Shown here piece by piece: positions 7,250 through 14,280 of a stretch of DNA of 37,741 nt. The first letter of the stretch is position 1. Every line of letters begins with the position of its first letter. Origin of the DNA: CAZIPZ01 sp964541075 (GTDB lineage Bacteria > Acidobacteriota > Terriglobia > 20CM-2-55-15); assembly GCA_964541075.1 (NCBI GenBank), contig CAZIPZ010000010.1, positions 1 to 37,741 of the forward strand. Reading direction: 5' to 3'. Both the position numbers and the translations under genes were made by a program. The notes under the pieces were generated by a model. The model was given only the letters and a program-made list of their open reading frames with translations. It had not been told where the DNA came from and did no database searches.

Positions 7250-7906
7250 TCACTTGGCGGCCGTGAAAATCAGGATATGTTGCCAGGGGAGGAACTCGAG
7301 AACTTCTTGAAAACGGAACCCCATCTGCTCCAGTTCGTCGCGCACTTCCTTCACGCTCATTTTGTGCAATGGTTGGATTGGAACATTCGGATCTTCCTTT
7401 CGGAACTCCACAAGCACCACGCGCCCGCCGGGTGCAAGCGATCTCTTGATGTTGGTCATCATTGTCACCGGATCCGAAAACTCGTGGTACACATCCACCA
7501 TCAAGACGAGATCCACTTTTCCGGTAGGAAGTTTGGGATCGGTAGGCGTGCCTAGAACGATGTCCACATTGCGCAGTCTCTGCCTCTCGATGTTTTCCTT
7601 GAGCATGGCAACCATTTCCTGCTGAATGTCTTCCGCAATGACTTTTCCAGTGGGGCCTACAAGCTTCGAGAGTCTCCATGCGTGATATCCAACACCCGCA
7701 CCGACGTCGGCTACAACCGATCCCGGCTTGATATTGAGCGCCGCCAACATGCGGTCGGGCTCCTCTTCTTGAATACGTTCGGGGCGAATGAGCCAGTCTG
7801 CCCCGGCCGCTCCCATAACAGGCGCGGGCTGCCTTCGCACCTGAGGTTTCTGTGCGGGACTCGCGATGCAGACGGCCAGGATCAAAAGTAGAAGTCGTAA
7901 GTGCAT
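7250..7906 (-). CDS. Exported class I SAM-methyltransferase-like protein
   Basis: The 218-aa product has a Rossmann methyltransferase core: motif I VADVGAGVGYHAWRLS (residues about 65-80), an acidic motif II position (KVIAEDIQQEM), a motif IV-like DLVLMVDVYHEFSDP, and the strand GGRVVLVEFRKEDP. The N-terminus MHLRLLLLILAVCIASPAQ is a convincing Sec signal peptide with a likely cut after SPA, which is unusual because SAM is cytoplasmic. The ATG at the signal peptide was chosen over a longer reading that has no recognisable extra domain. It is transcribed away from murB and is followed by the P1 peptidase gene 11 nt on. It may use SAM in a way not understood here, or bind another ligand. Confidence 0.85.
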   Translation of the reverse strand: MHLRLLLLILAVCIASPAQKPQVRRQPAPVMGAAGADWLIRPERIQEEEPDRMLAALNIKPGSVVADVGAGVGYHAWRLSKLVGPTGKVIAEDIQQEMVAMLKENIERQRLRNVDIVLGTPTDPKLPTGKVDLVLMVDVYHEFSDPVTMMTNIKRSLAPGGRVVLVEFRKEDPNVPIQPLHKMSVKEVRDELEQMGFRFQEVLEFLPWQHILIFTAAK

Positions 7907-7979
7907 GAACGCCGAATGGATCGGGCGCGGGCTAAGCCCTGCAGGTGCGGGCGAAGTCCGCAATGCTAAACTTGCCGGA

Positions 7980-9059
7980 GTGAAATCGTTAGTTCAGGAG
8001 AACGTGCCCCTTGCACCGTTTACAACACTGGGAATCGGTGGTCCAGCCCGCTATTTTATCCAGGCCCATTCGGAAAATACAGTTGTAGACGCAGTTCACC
8101 AGGCAAAGGAACGGGAACTCCCGTTTTTCGTCCTTGGACGCGGCTCGAATCTTCTTGTGTCAGACGTTGGGTTTCCGGGCGTCGTCATCCGGATCGGTTT
8201 AACCGGAGTGGAGCGCGAGCCGCAGGGGCAGAGGACGATTGTGCGCGCGCAGGCAGGTGAGGAGTGGGATCGCCTCGTTGCATCGTGTGTTAAGGAAGGC
8301 CTTGCGGGTATCGAATGCCTCAGTGGGATTCCGGGGTCCGTCGGAGGTACGCCCGTTCAAAACGTCGGAGCTTATGGACAGGAAGTGTCCGACGCGATTA
8401 CGGCGGTCCGCGCATACGACAGTTTCCGGGACGCCGTCGCGGAGTTGTCGGCCGCCGAATGCGGCTTCAGTTATCGTTCCAGTATTTTCAACACGATCGC
8501 CAGAGATCGCTACATCGTATTCAGCGTCACATACTCCCTTTTAAATGGAGGTCCGGCTGCCGTCCGTTATGGGGATGTGCTAAGAGCCTTCGAAAATACG
8601 ACGGGACAGCCGAGCCTTGCGGATGTTCGAGAGGCCGTGCGGCGAATTCGTGCGAGCAAAGCGATGCTTCTAGTAGAAGGGGACCCAGATTGCCGCAGCG
8701 CAGGATCTTTCTTCAAGAATCCTATTGTTTCCGAGAGAAAATTTCGGGAACTCCAGGCTATGATCCCAACCGAACACGTTCCCGGCCGTCCTGTCCCGCC
8801 GCGGGCCGTGAAGACGCCTGCCGCCTGGCTTATCGAACGCGCGGGCTTTTCCAAGGGATTTTCAGTCGGCCGGGCAGGTCTTTCCTCAAGACATACCCTT
8901 GCTATTGTAAATAAAGGTGGGGCTACGGCGGTGGAAGTATTGAACCTGGCGCGAAGGATTCGAGATGGCGTTGAGAATCGTTTCGGCATCAGACTGGTTC
9001 CCGAACCGGTGTTCCTTGGCTTCGACGACTCGACTGTATCCGAGTTCTTTAGCCCATGA
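7980..9059 (+). CDS. murB: UDP-N-acetylenolpyruvoylglucosamine reductase MurB
   Basis: MurB reduces UDP-GlcNAc-enolpyruvate to UDP-MurNAc with NADPH and FAD, the second step of peptidoglycan precursor synthesis. The protein (359 aa from this start) shows VPLAPFTTLGIGGPARYF, LPFFVLGRGSNLLVSD, IECLSGIPGSVGGTPVQNVGAYG with FSYRSSIFN (pattern of type I enzymes such as E. coli MurB), RSAGSFFKNP with the proton-donating Ser, AAWLIERAGFSKG, and RFGIRLVPEPVFLG with the C-terminal catalytic Glu. A GTG start is preferred because family similarity begins just after it and it leaves a 73-bp divergent promoter space. An in-frame ATG at 7905 would make the two divergent genes overlap at their starts. The Shine-Dalgarno is weak either way. 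Confidence 0.92.
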   Translation: MKSLVQENVPLAPFTTLGIGGPARYFIQAHSENTVVDAVHQAKERELPFFVLGRGSNLLVSDVGFPGVVIRIGLTGVEREPQGQRTIVRAQAGEEWDRLVASCVKEGLAGIECLSGIPGSVGGTPVQNVGAYGQEVSDAITAVRAYDSFRDAVAELSAAECGFSYRSSIFNTIARDRYIVFSVTYSLLNGGPAAVRYGDVLRAFENTTGQPSLADVREAVRRIRASKAMLLVEGDPDCRSAGSFFKNPIVSERKFRELQAMIPTEHVPGRPVPPRAVKTPAAWLIERAGFSKGFSVGRAGLSSRHTLAIVNKGGATAVEVLNLARRIRDGVENRFGIRLVPEPVFLGFDDSTVSEFFSP

Positions 9060-9090
9060 TGATGCGGATCGTCGCGGCCGGCCACCAGTC

Positions 9091-9099
9091 TGTTACAAT
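9091..9099 (+). promoter_or_regulatory. Probable extended -10 promoter element for mrp
   Basis: TGTTACAAT matches an extended sigma-70 -10 element (TGn followed by TACAAT). It lies about 40 nt upstream of the mrp ATG in the 80-bp gap after murB. No good -35 hexamer is visible, which is acceptable for an extended -10. This is pattern matching only. Confidence 0.35.
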
Positions 9100-9139
9100 A
9101 AAGAGTTGAAGTTAAGCAAAGACGAGGGACTGAGAGAGC

Positions 9140-10234
9140 ATGGCATTCTGGAATAAAGACGCCAAAGACGGCGGGGTCAGCGAGGAGCAGGTTCTGAATG
9201 CACTCAAGAGAGTGCAAGATCCGGACCTCCGGAAAGATATCGTATCACTAGGTTTCATTCGCAATCTCAAGATCGACAACGGCGTGGTTGCCTTCGATCT
9301 TAATCTGACGACGCCTGCCTGTCCGGTGAAGGACCAAATGCGCGACGAGGCTGTAGCTCTCGTCAAGGCGTTGCCCGGGGTCCAAAATGTTGAGATCAAA
9401 ATGACCAGCGAGGTGCGTCAGATGCCGCAGCTGGACAAGACCGCCTTGAGCGGTGTTCGCAACATTGTTGCGGTCGGCAGCGGCAAAGGAGGAGTTGGCA
9501 AGTCCACTGTGGCGGTGAACCTTGCTGTTTCTTTAGCGCGCGCCGGAGCTCGAGTCGGATTGCTTGACGGCGATATTTACGGACCGACGACGCCGATCAT
9601 GCTGGGCATCGATGCTCCGCCCAAATCTATAGGCAATCGAATGATGCCCCAAGAGTCCTGCGGCATCAAATTCATGTCCATGGGGTTGCTGGTGAAGTCC
9701 GAGCAGCCTTTGATCTGGCGTGGGCCCATGGCTCACAAAGCGCTTCAGCAATGCCTCTTCGACGTGGATTGGAGCGAACTCGATTACCTGCTTGTCGATT
9801 TGCCTCCGGGCACTGGCGATGTGCACTTGACCCTGGCTCAAGCGGTTCCGCTAACGGGAGCTGTCATCGTATCCACTCCTCAGGACGTTGGATTGCGCAT
9901 CTCCATGAAGACTCTTCGCATGTTTCAGCAGACGCGAGTGCCGATTCTTGGAATCGTCGAGAACATGAGTTACTACATTTGCCCTCACTGCAATTCGAAG
10001 GATTACATCTTCGGGCAGGGCGGCGGGGCGCGGGCCGCAGAGCAATTGGGAATTCCGTTCCTTGGTGAAATTCCGCTGGATATTGCTATCCGGACGCAAT
10101 CGGATATTGGATTCCCGATTGTTTCGGCGAAGCCTGACGAGCCAAGCGCGCAGGCGCTGCGAGACATTTCGGAAAAAGTGGCGGCTCAGATCAGCATTCG
10201 CAACTACGAGGCGCCTGTTCTCGAGGTGGAGTAA
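9140..10234 (+). CDS. mrp: Mrp/ApbC iron-sulfur cluster carrier ATPase
   Basis: Mrp/ApbC (NBP35-like) proteins bind and transfer [4Fe-4S] clusters to apo-enzymes in the cytoplasm, using ATP. The 364-aa product has an N-terminal MIP18/DUF59 domain (about residues 14-90) with the conserved TPACPV cysteine at 61. A P-loop with the deviant Walker A GKGGVGKS at 115-122 follows, then GLLDGDIYGPTTPIMLG, MAHKALQQ, LVDLPPGTGD, and the cluster-binding C281-P-H-C284 near the C-terminus. The stop TAA shares one base with the ATG of the DUF971 gene, so translation is coupled. The DUF59-ATPase-DUF971 order of this gene pair equals the domain order of plant HCF101. Confidence 0.95.
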   Translation: MAFWNKDAKDGGVSEEQVLNALKRVQDPDLRKDIVSLGFIRNLKIDNGVVAFDLNLTTPACPVKDQMRDEAVALVKALPGVQNVEIKMTSEVRQMPQLDKTALSGVRNIVAVGSGKGGVGKSTVAVNLAVSLARAGARVGLLDGDIYGPTTPIMLGIDAPPKSIGNRMMPQESCGIKFMSMGLLVKSEQPLIWRGPMAHKALQQCLFDVDWSELDYLLVDLPPGTGDVHLTLAQAVPLTGAVIVSTPQDVGLRISMKTLRMFQQTRVPILGIVENMSYYICPHCNSKDYIFGQGGGARAAEQLGIPFLGEIPLDIAIRTQSDIGFPIVSAKPDEPSAQALRDISEKVAAQISIRNYEAPVLEVE

Positions 10235-10581
10235 TGTCGAGGCCCACCGGCATACAAACTACAACTCCAACCAAGATCAAGAAGATCAGTCCTGGGGAAC
10301 TCATGATCGTCTGGGGTGACGGCCATGAGTCGCACTTTGCGTCGCCGTCCCTTCGTGGAATGTGTCCATGCGCATCGTGTAAGGATGAAATGACCGGTAT
10401 CCGCATTGTGCTTCCTATGCACATTCCTGACGATATCGAGTTCAAGAAGATCAACCTCGTTGGACAGTACGCGCTGCAATTCGACTGGAGCGACGGGCAT
10501 CACACCGGAATCTTCAGTTTCGAATATCTTCGCGAGCTGTGCCCGTGCGAGGCTTGCCGCATTGCAGGACCCCCCGATTGA
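10234..10581 (+). CDS. DUF971 (GBBH-like N-terminal) protein with two CPCxxC motifs
   Basis: This 115-aa protein is a stand-alone DUF971 domain, the small beta-rich domain also found at the N-terminus of gamma-butyrobetaine hydroxylase and the C-terminus of HCF101. The conserved pattern IVWGDGHESHFASPSLRGMCPC and the later FDWSDGHHTGIFSFEYLRELCPC are both clear. Six cysteines occur as two CPCxxC clusters (C44/C46/C49 and C103/C105/C108), which could bind zinc or an Fe-S cluster. Its start overlaps the mrp stop by one base and its stop overlaps the ubiX TTG start. I infer it assists Mrp in cluster handling; no biochemical role can be read from the sequence alone. Confidence 0.88.
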   Translation: MSRPTGIQTTTPTKIKKISPGELMIVWGDGHESHFASPSLRGMCPCASCKDEMTGIRIVLPMHIPDDIEFKKINLVGQYALQFDWSDGHHTGIFSFEYLRELCPCEACRIAGPPD

Positions 10582-11132
10582 GATTCATCATCGGCATCTC
10601 GGGCGCTACGGGCGTAATCTACGGCATCCGTCTCCTCGAAGTTCTGCGAGACGTCAAGGACGTCGAGACTCACTTGATCGTCTCTGAAATGGGAAAAGTC
10701 ACAATCTCCATGGAAACCGACTACACCGTGGATGCTGTGGAAAAGATGGCGACGCGCGCGTACAACATCAAGGACCTTGCTGCGTCCGTATCGAGCGGAT
10801 CGTATAAGACGGATGGCATGATCGTAGCGCCCTGTTCCGTAAAGACTCTATCGGGCGTTGCGCGTTCGGCGAATGACAATCTGTTGCTGCGAGCTGCGGA
10901 CGTCAGTTTGAAGGAGCGCCGGAAGCTTGTTTTATTGTTCCGCGAAACGCCTTTGCACACAGGACATTGCAAGTTGCTGCTGGAAGCCTCTCAGGCCGGA
11001 GCGATCGTCATGCCTCCCGTTCCTGCGTTCTACACCCGTCCTCAGTCGCTCGCCGAGATAGTAGATCACACTGTTGCGCGAGTTCTGGATCTGTGGGATC
11101 TGGACGTGCCAATGAAACGGTGGGAAAGGTAG
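10578..11132 (+). CDS. ubiX: Flavin prenyltransferase UbiX
   Basis: UbiX attaches a dimethylallyl group to FMN, making the prenylated flavin cofactor of UbiD-type decarboxylases. The 184-aa product starts MRFIIGISGATGVIYGIRLL, the FMN-binding N-terminal signature. It continues with GMIVAPCSVKTLSGVARSAND, LLLRAADVSLKERRKLVLL, RETPLHTGH and MPPVPAFYTRP, all diagnostic. The start is a TTG overlapping the TGA of the upstream gene (ATTGA arrangement), chosen because the family N-terminus begins there; a longer in-frame start at 10539 would add unrelated residues. No ubiD lies in the window, so the client decarboxylase is elsewhere. It is convergent with clpS, 2 nt away. Confidence 0.94.
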   Translation: MRFIIGISGATGVIYGIRLLEVLRDVKDVETHLIVSEMGKVTISMETDYTVDAVEKMATRAYNIKDLAASVSSGSYKTDGMIVAPCSVKTLSGVARSANDNLLLRAADVSLKERRKLVLLFRETPLHTGHCKLLLEASQAGAIVMPPVPAFYTRPQSLAEIVDHTVARVLDLWDLDVPMKRWER

Positions 11133-11134
11133 CC

Positions 11135-11464
11135 TTACACCGCCGCTGGTTCTACCACGGCGGCCATGGAACCCAACGAACGGGGAAGACGCCAGTCAGG
11201 CCCGTAAGAATGGATGAGATCCCTTTTCCTTTCGGCCTTCTCGAGCTCGCAGGTCAGCAAAATCGTCGTGCCCTTGGTGTCGACCTCAACGGCGTGCGAT
11301 AGGGCCGTTGTTTCAGACATTCCAAACACCTTGGCGAGCATCTCGATGACGTAGTCGTAGGTGTGATCGTCGTCGTTCAGCAGAATGACGTGGTATAGCG
11401 GTTGAAGCTGCTCGGTGGTGTCGTCTTCAATTTCCGGCAGAACGCTCGACGATCTGGATGTCAT
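11135..11464 (-). CDS. clpS: ATP-dependent Clp protease adaptor ClpS
   Basis: ClpS delivers N-end-rule substrates to ClpAP (or ClpCP). The 109-aa product contains the family core: LYHVILLNDDDHTYDYVIEM (substrate-pocket NDDDHT), MLAKVFGMSETTALSHAVEVD, and KRDLIHSYGPD near the C-terminus. About 25 residues of flexible N-terminal tail precede it, as expected for a ClpA-engaging tail. The ATG giving MTSRSSSV is used; a TTG 63 nt upstream is possible but less likely. It stands alone on this strand and ends against ubiX. No clp ATPase or aat gene is nearby. Confidence 0.92.
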   Translation of the reverse strand: MTSRSSSVLPEIEDDTTEQLQPLYHVILLNDDDHTYDYVIEMLAKVFGMSETTALSHAVEVDTKGTTILLTCELEKAERKRDLIHSYGPDWRLPRSLGSMAAVVEPAAV

Positions 11465-11582
11465 CACAAAAGTGTAGAACGGGAGCCCTAGGGGCGCGAC
11501 AAAAACCTCGGGTTTTGGTATTTGCAATACACTGAAATTGCCGCGCCTTTGGGCCCTCGCGAGTCAAAGAATCGCTTCACCT

Positions 11583-12014
11583 CTATGCAGCCCGCCGGTA
11601 TTCATCACGCTCGATTTCGGTGTCAATTCGGCTGAGCACCACCTCGCGAGCGACAGTAAGTCTGGCCAACGCATAGGCTCCGCACGCGAGCAGCACGTCA
11701 CGAACGGCGATGTCGTAGTATCGACCCGTCGACACCAGATTTGCCGCAATGGCCAACAGCCAGAGCATGACTACATAACCAAAGACCCGGGATGCGCCGG
11801 ACAGAACGGCGGCGCCCACGATAATTTCGACGACGCCCACACCCTGCATGAAAGTTGTTGGGCTCAGTTGTGTCATCTCCAGAATCCGTGGGTTCAGGTA
11901 TTGCTCCCAATTGACTAGTATGTTGGTGAATTTATCGATTCCGGCGAGCAGCGGCCCAAGGCCCAACGCCATACGCAGCGCCCAATATCCAGCATTCAGA
12001 TGACTGGAAAACAT
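11583..12014 (-). CDS. DoxX-like small integral membrane protein
   Basis: The 143-aa product has four hydrophobic segments (about residues 9-26, 53-72, 77-95 and 105-122). The first contains ALRMALGLGPLLAGIDKFTN and the second FMQGVGVVEIIVGAAVL, the arrangement of the DoxX/DoxD-like family. Such proteins have been tied to redox or thiol metabolism in some bacteria, but the role here is unknown. The ATG at 12014 is preferred because GGAGG lies 5 nt before it; an in-frame ATG 12 nt further upstream also exists. It is divergent from the peptide-importer operon. Confidence 0.75.
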   Translation of the reverse strand: MFSSHLNAGYWALRMALGLGPLLAGIDKFTNILVNWEQYLNPRILEMTQLSPTTFMQGVGVVEIIVGAAVLSGASRVFGYVVMLWLLAIAANLVSTGRYYDIAVRDVLLACGAYALARLTVAREVVLSRIDTEIERDEYRRAA

Positions 12015-12144
12015 AAGATCCTCCATATGAGATCCTTGGAGCACACAAGTGGAAGCCGAACCAACTGTGCGTAAAAATGTCCTGTAACGAGGGGAAATTC
12101 CCCACAGGGAGCACAACCTATTTGCTAGATTCGGCTCATCTAAT

Positions 12145-12169
12145 CGTGCTCACCTATACACGAAGCACG
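12145..12169. promoter_or_regulatory. Inverted repeat in the divergent region before the importer operon
   Basis: CGTGCT and AGCACG form perfect 6-bp arms separated by 13 nt, about 125 nt upstream of the first binding-protein ATG and inside the 280-bp divergent gap. It may be an operator or simply chance. No strong sigma-70 -35/-10 pair can be picked out nearby; the rest of the gap shows nothing else I can support. Confidence 0.2.
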
Positions 12170-12294
12170 GAGCCTTCCGTGAGGTCCCAAATGGGATACT
12201 GGCGATTTCCACCACCCAAGAAATTGCTCAATGTCCCTTTTAGGGCGTCCACTGTTAGAATGAGTTTTTCCCTGAATATCGGAGGATCCGAGCT

Positions 12295-14280
12295 ATGAAG
12301 AGAAGTTTCTCTTTGTTTCTGGTCGTCCTGGCGTTGACCTTCCTCGCCGGTTGCAGCGGCCAGTCTCCAGACAGCGGGTCGGAAACACCGGCGCCCGCAG
12401 CCAGCAACAGCAACGCATCGCTGAACAAGAACGATTACCCGGTTTTTCCGGACGCCGATGCCGGGGCCGATCCCGCCGTACCTGCCGAGCAGGGGGGGAA
12501 GGGATTCACTGGTGAAGGCTGGGAGACCAATACGGACTTTGATTTTGTTGGAGATCCCAGAGCGGTGAAAGGTGGGGCGTTGCGCGACCATCTTATCGAT
12601 TTTCCAGGCACGCTTCGGGTCGAGGGGCCGGAATCGAATTCACAATTCAATTACGGCATCACCGCGCTGGTCTATGAAGGTCTGGTTGGTTTGCACACCA
12701 CGACGATGCAATTCATCCCATCGCTGGCGACGCACTGGCAAGTCTCGCCGGATAAGATGACCTATCGCTTTCGAATCAATCCCAATGCGCGGTTTTCTGA
12801 TGGAACACCCGTGACGGCCGATGACGTCGTCGCCACGTACGATTTCATGATGGATAAGACGCTGCAGGCTCCGTCGAATCTACTGACGTATGGAAAACTG
12901 GAACGGCCGGTCGTTGAAAGCAAATACATTGTCCGAGTGAAGGCGAAGGATTTGAACTGGCGGAACTTCCTCTACTTTGCCGGCATGTCCATTCTACCGG
13001 GCCACATCCTCAAAACGATCAACGGCGACAAATACCTAAAGGAATACAACTTCAAAGTCTTGCCGGGCTCAGGTCCTTATACCATTCGTGAAGAAGACAT
13101 ACAGAAAGGCAAGTCCATCACCGTCCGGCGCCGAACAGACTATTGGGCGGCAAAGGCTCGATCGAATGTTGGGGTCGGAAACTTTGATGAGCTGCGCTTC
13201 ACTGTTGTCCGCGACGAGAACCTCGCCTTTGAAATGTTCAAGAAGGGCGATCTGGATTACTACCTGGTTGGCAGGGCCAAGCAGTGGGTTGAAGAGACGA
13301 ATTTCGACAACATTCAGCGAGGCCTCGTTCAAAAACGTAAGATCTATAACAGCGAGCCACAAGGTTTTCAGGGCTTCGCGATGAATAGCCGCCGGGCGCC
13401 ATTTGACGATATTCGCGTCCGGAAGGCGTTTACGTTCTTGGCGAACCGGCAGCAGATGATCGAAAAGCTGGCGTTCAACGAGTATCTGCCCCTTTCGTCT
13501 TACTATCCGGGCGGCGAATATGAGAATCCCAACAACCCGAAGAACCCTTACGATCCTCAGCAAGCTATAAAGCTCCTTGCGGATGCTGGATGGAAAGACC
13601 GAGATGCGCAGGGACGCCTGATCAAAGGTGGAAAACCGCTTGAAGTCGAGATCATCTACACCACCAAAACGTTTGAGCCATACTTGACGGTCTATCAGGA
13701 AGATCTGCGAAAGGTCGGCATCAACTTGAATCTGCGTCTGGTCACCCCGGAGACCCAGTTTCAAATCGTCAACGAACGCCGTTTTCAGATGGCCATGATG
13801 GGATGGGGTGCGCTTTTGTTTCCGAATCCGGAGACCTCATTCCACTCGTCCCTGGCCGACGTCGAAAACACGAACAACATCACGGGCTTTAAGAACGCCA
13901 GAGTGGACGAAATCTGTAAGAAATATGACACGATGTTTGACGTCGGCGAGCGAGTGCAGGCTATTCGTGAGATCGATGGTCTCATTGCGAATGACTATCA
14001 GTACGTTCTGCTCTGGTATGGTCCGTTTTCGCGAGTTCTTTACTGGAATAAGTTTGGCATGCCGGAGGGATATTTATCGCGAACCGGCGATTATTTTGGC
14101 GCGGGTAGCGGCCCGGGAATTCCTCAGCTCTGGTGGGGCGATGGCGCAAGGCAGGCTAAACTTGAACAAGCTCTTCGAGACCCGTCTGTGAAACTCGAGG
14201 TGGGGCAGGTGGAAAGCCGCTATTGGCTCGATTTCGCAAGAAACAAGGAGGCGAGCGCGTCTCAGCCGAAATCCGAATGA
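12295..14280 (+). CDS. Family 5 (YejA/Dpp-like) extracellular solute-binding lipoprotein 1
   Basis: This is the receptor of a peptide ABC importer, anchored outside the inner membrane. It is 661 aa with a lipoprotein signal ending in FLAGC (Cys20). A low-complexity linker follows, then a stretch with DYPVFP, DAGADP, PAEQGGKGF and GDPRAVKGG. The SBP_bac_5 body then has FRINPNARFSDGTPVTADDVV, GSGPYTI, RRRTDYWA, RKAFTFLANRQQMIEKL and LLADAGWKDRDAQGRL. A GGAGG 9 nt upstream supports the ATG. It is the first of three tandem paralogues and the most divergent of them. The stop overlaps the next start by 4 nt (ATGA). Peptide transport is the family role; the actual ligand is unknown. Confidence 0.9.
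   Translation: MKRSFSLFLVVLALTFLAGCSGQSPDSGSETPAPAASNSNASLNKNDYPVFPDADAGADPAVPAEQGGKGFTGEGWETNTDFDFVGDPRAVKGGALRDHLIDFPGTLRVEGPESNSQFNYGITALVYEGLVGLHTTTMQFIPSLATHWQVSPDKMTYRFRINPNARFSDGTPVTADDVVATYDFMMDKTLQAPSNLLTYGKLERPVVESKYIVRVKAKDLNWRNFLYFAGMSILPGHILKTINGDKYLKEYNFKVLPGSGPYTIREEDIQKGKSITVRRRTDYWAAKARSNVGVGNFDELRFTVVRDENLAFEMFKKGDLDYYLVGRAKQWVEETNFDNIQRGLVQKRKIYNSEPQGFQGFAMNSRRAPFDDIRVRKAFTFLANRQQMIEKLAFNEYLPLSSYYPGGEYENPNNPKNPYDPQQAIKLLADAGWKDRDAQGRLIKGGKPLEVEIIYTTKTFEPYLTVYQEDLRKVGINLNLRLVTPETQFQIVNERRFQMAMMGWGALLFPNPETSFHSSLADVENTNNITGFKNARVDEICKKYDTMFDVGERVQAIREIDGLIANDYQYVLLWYGPFSRVLYWNKFGMPEGYLSRTGDYFGAGSGPGIPQLWWGDGARQAKLEQALRDPSVKLEVGQVESRYWLDFARNKEASASQPKSE

Noticed and set aside
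7239..7679. 147-codon N-terminal extension of the P1 peptidase
   Set aside because: It is antisense-free but out of frame within the methyltransferase gene and has no peptidase-family similarity; the family start is at 7238.
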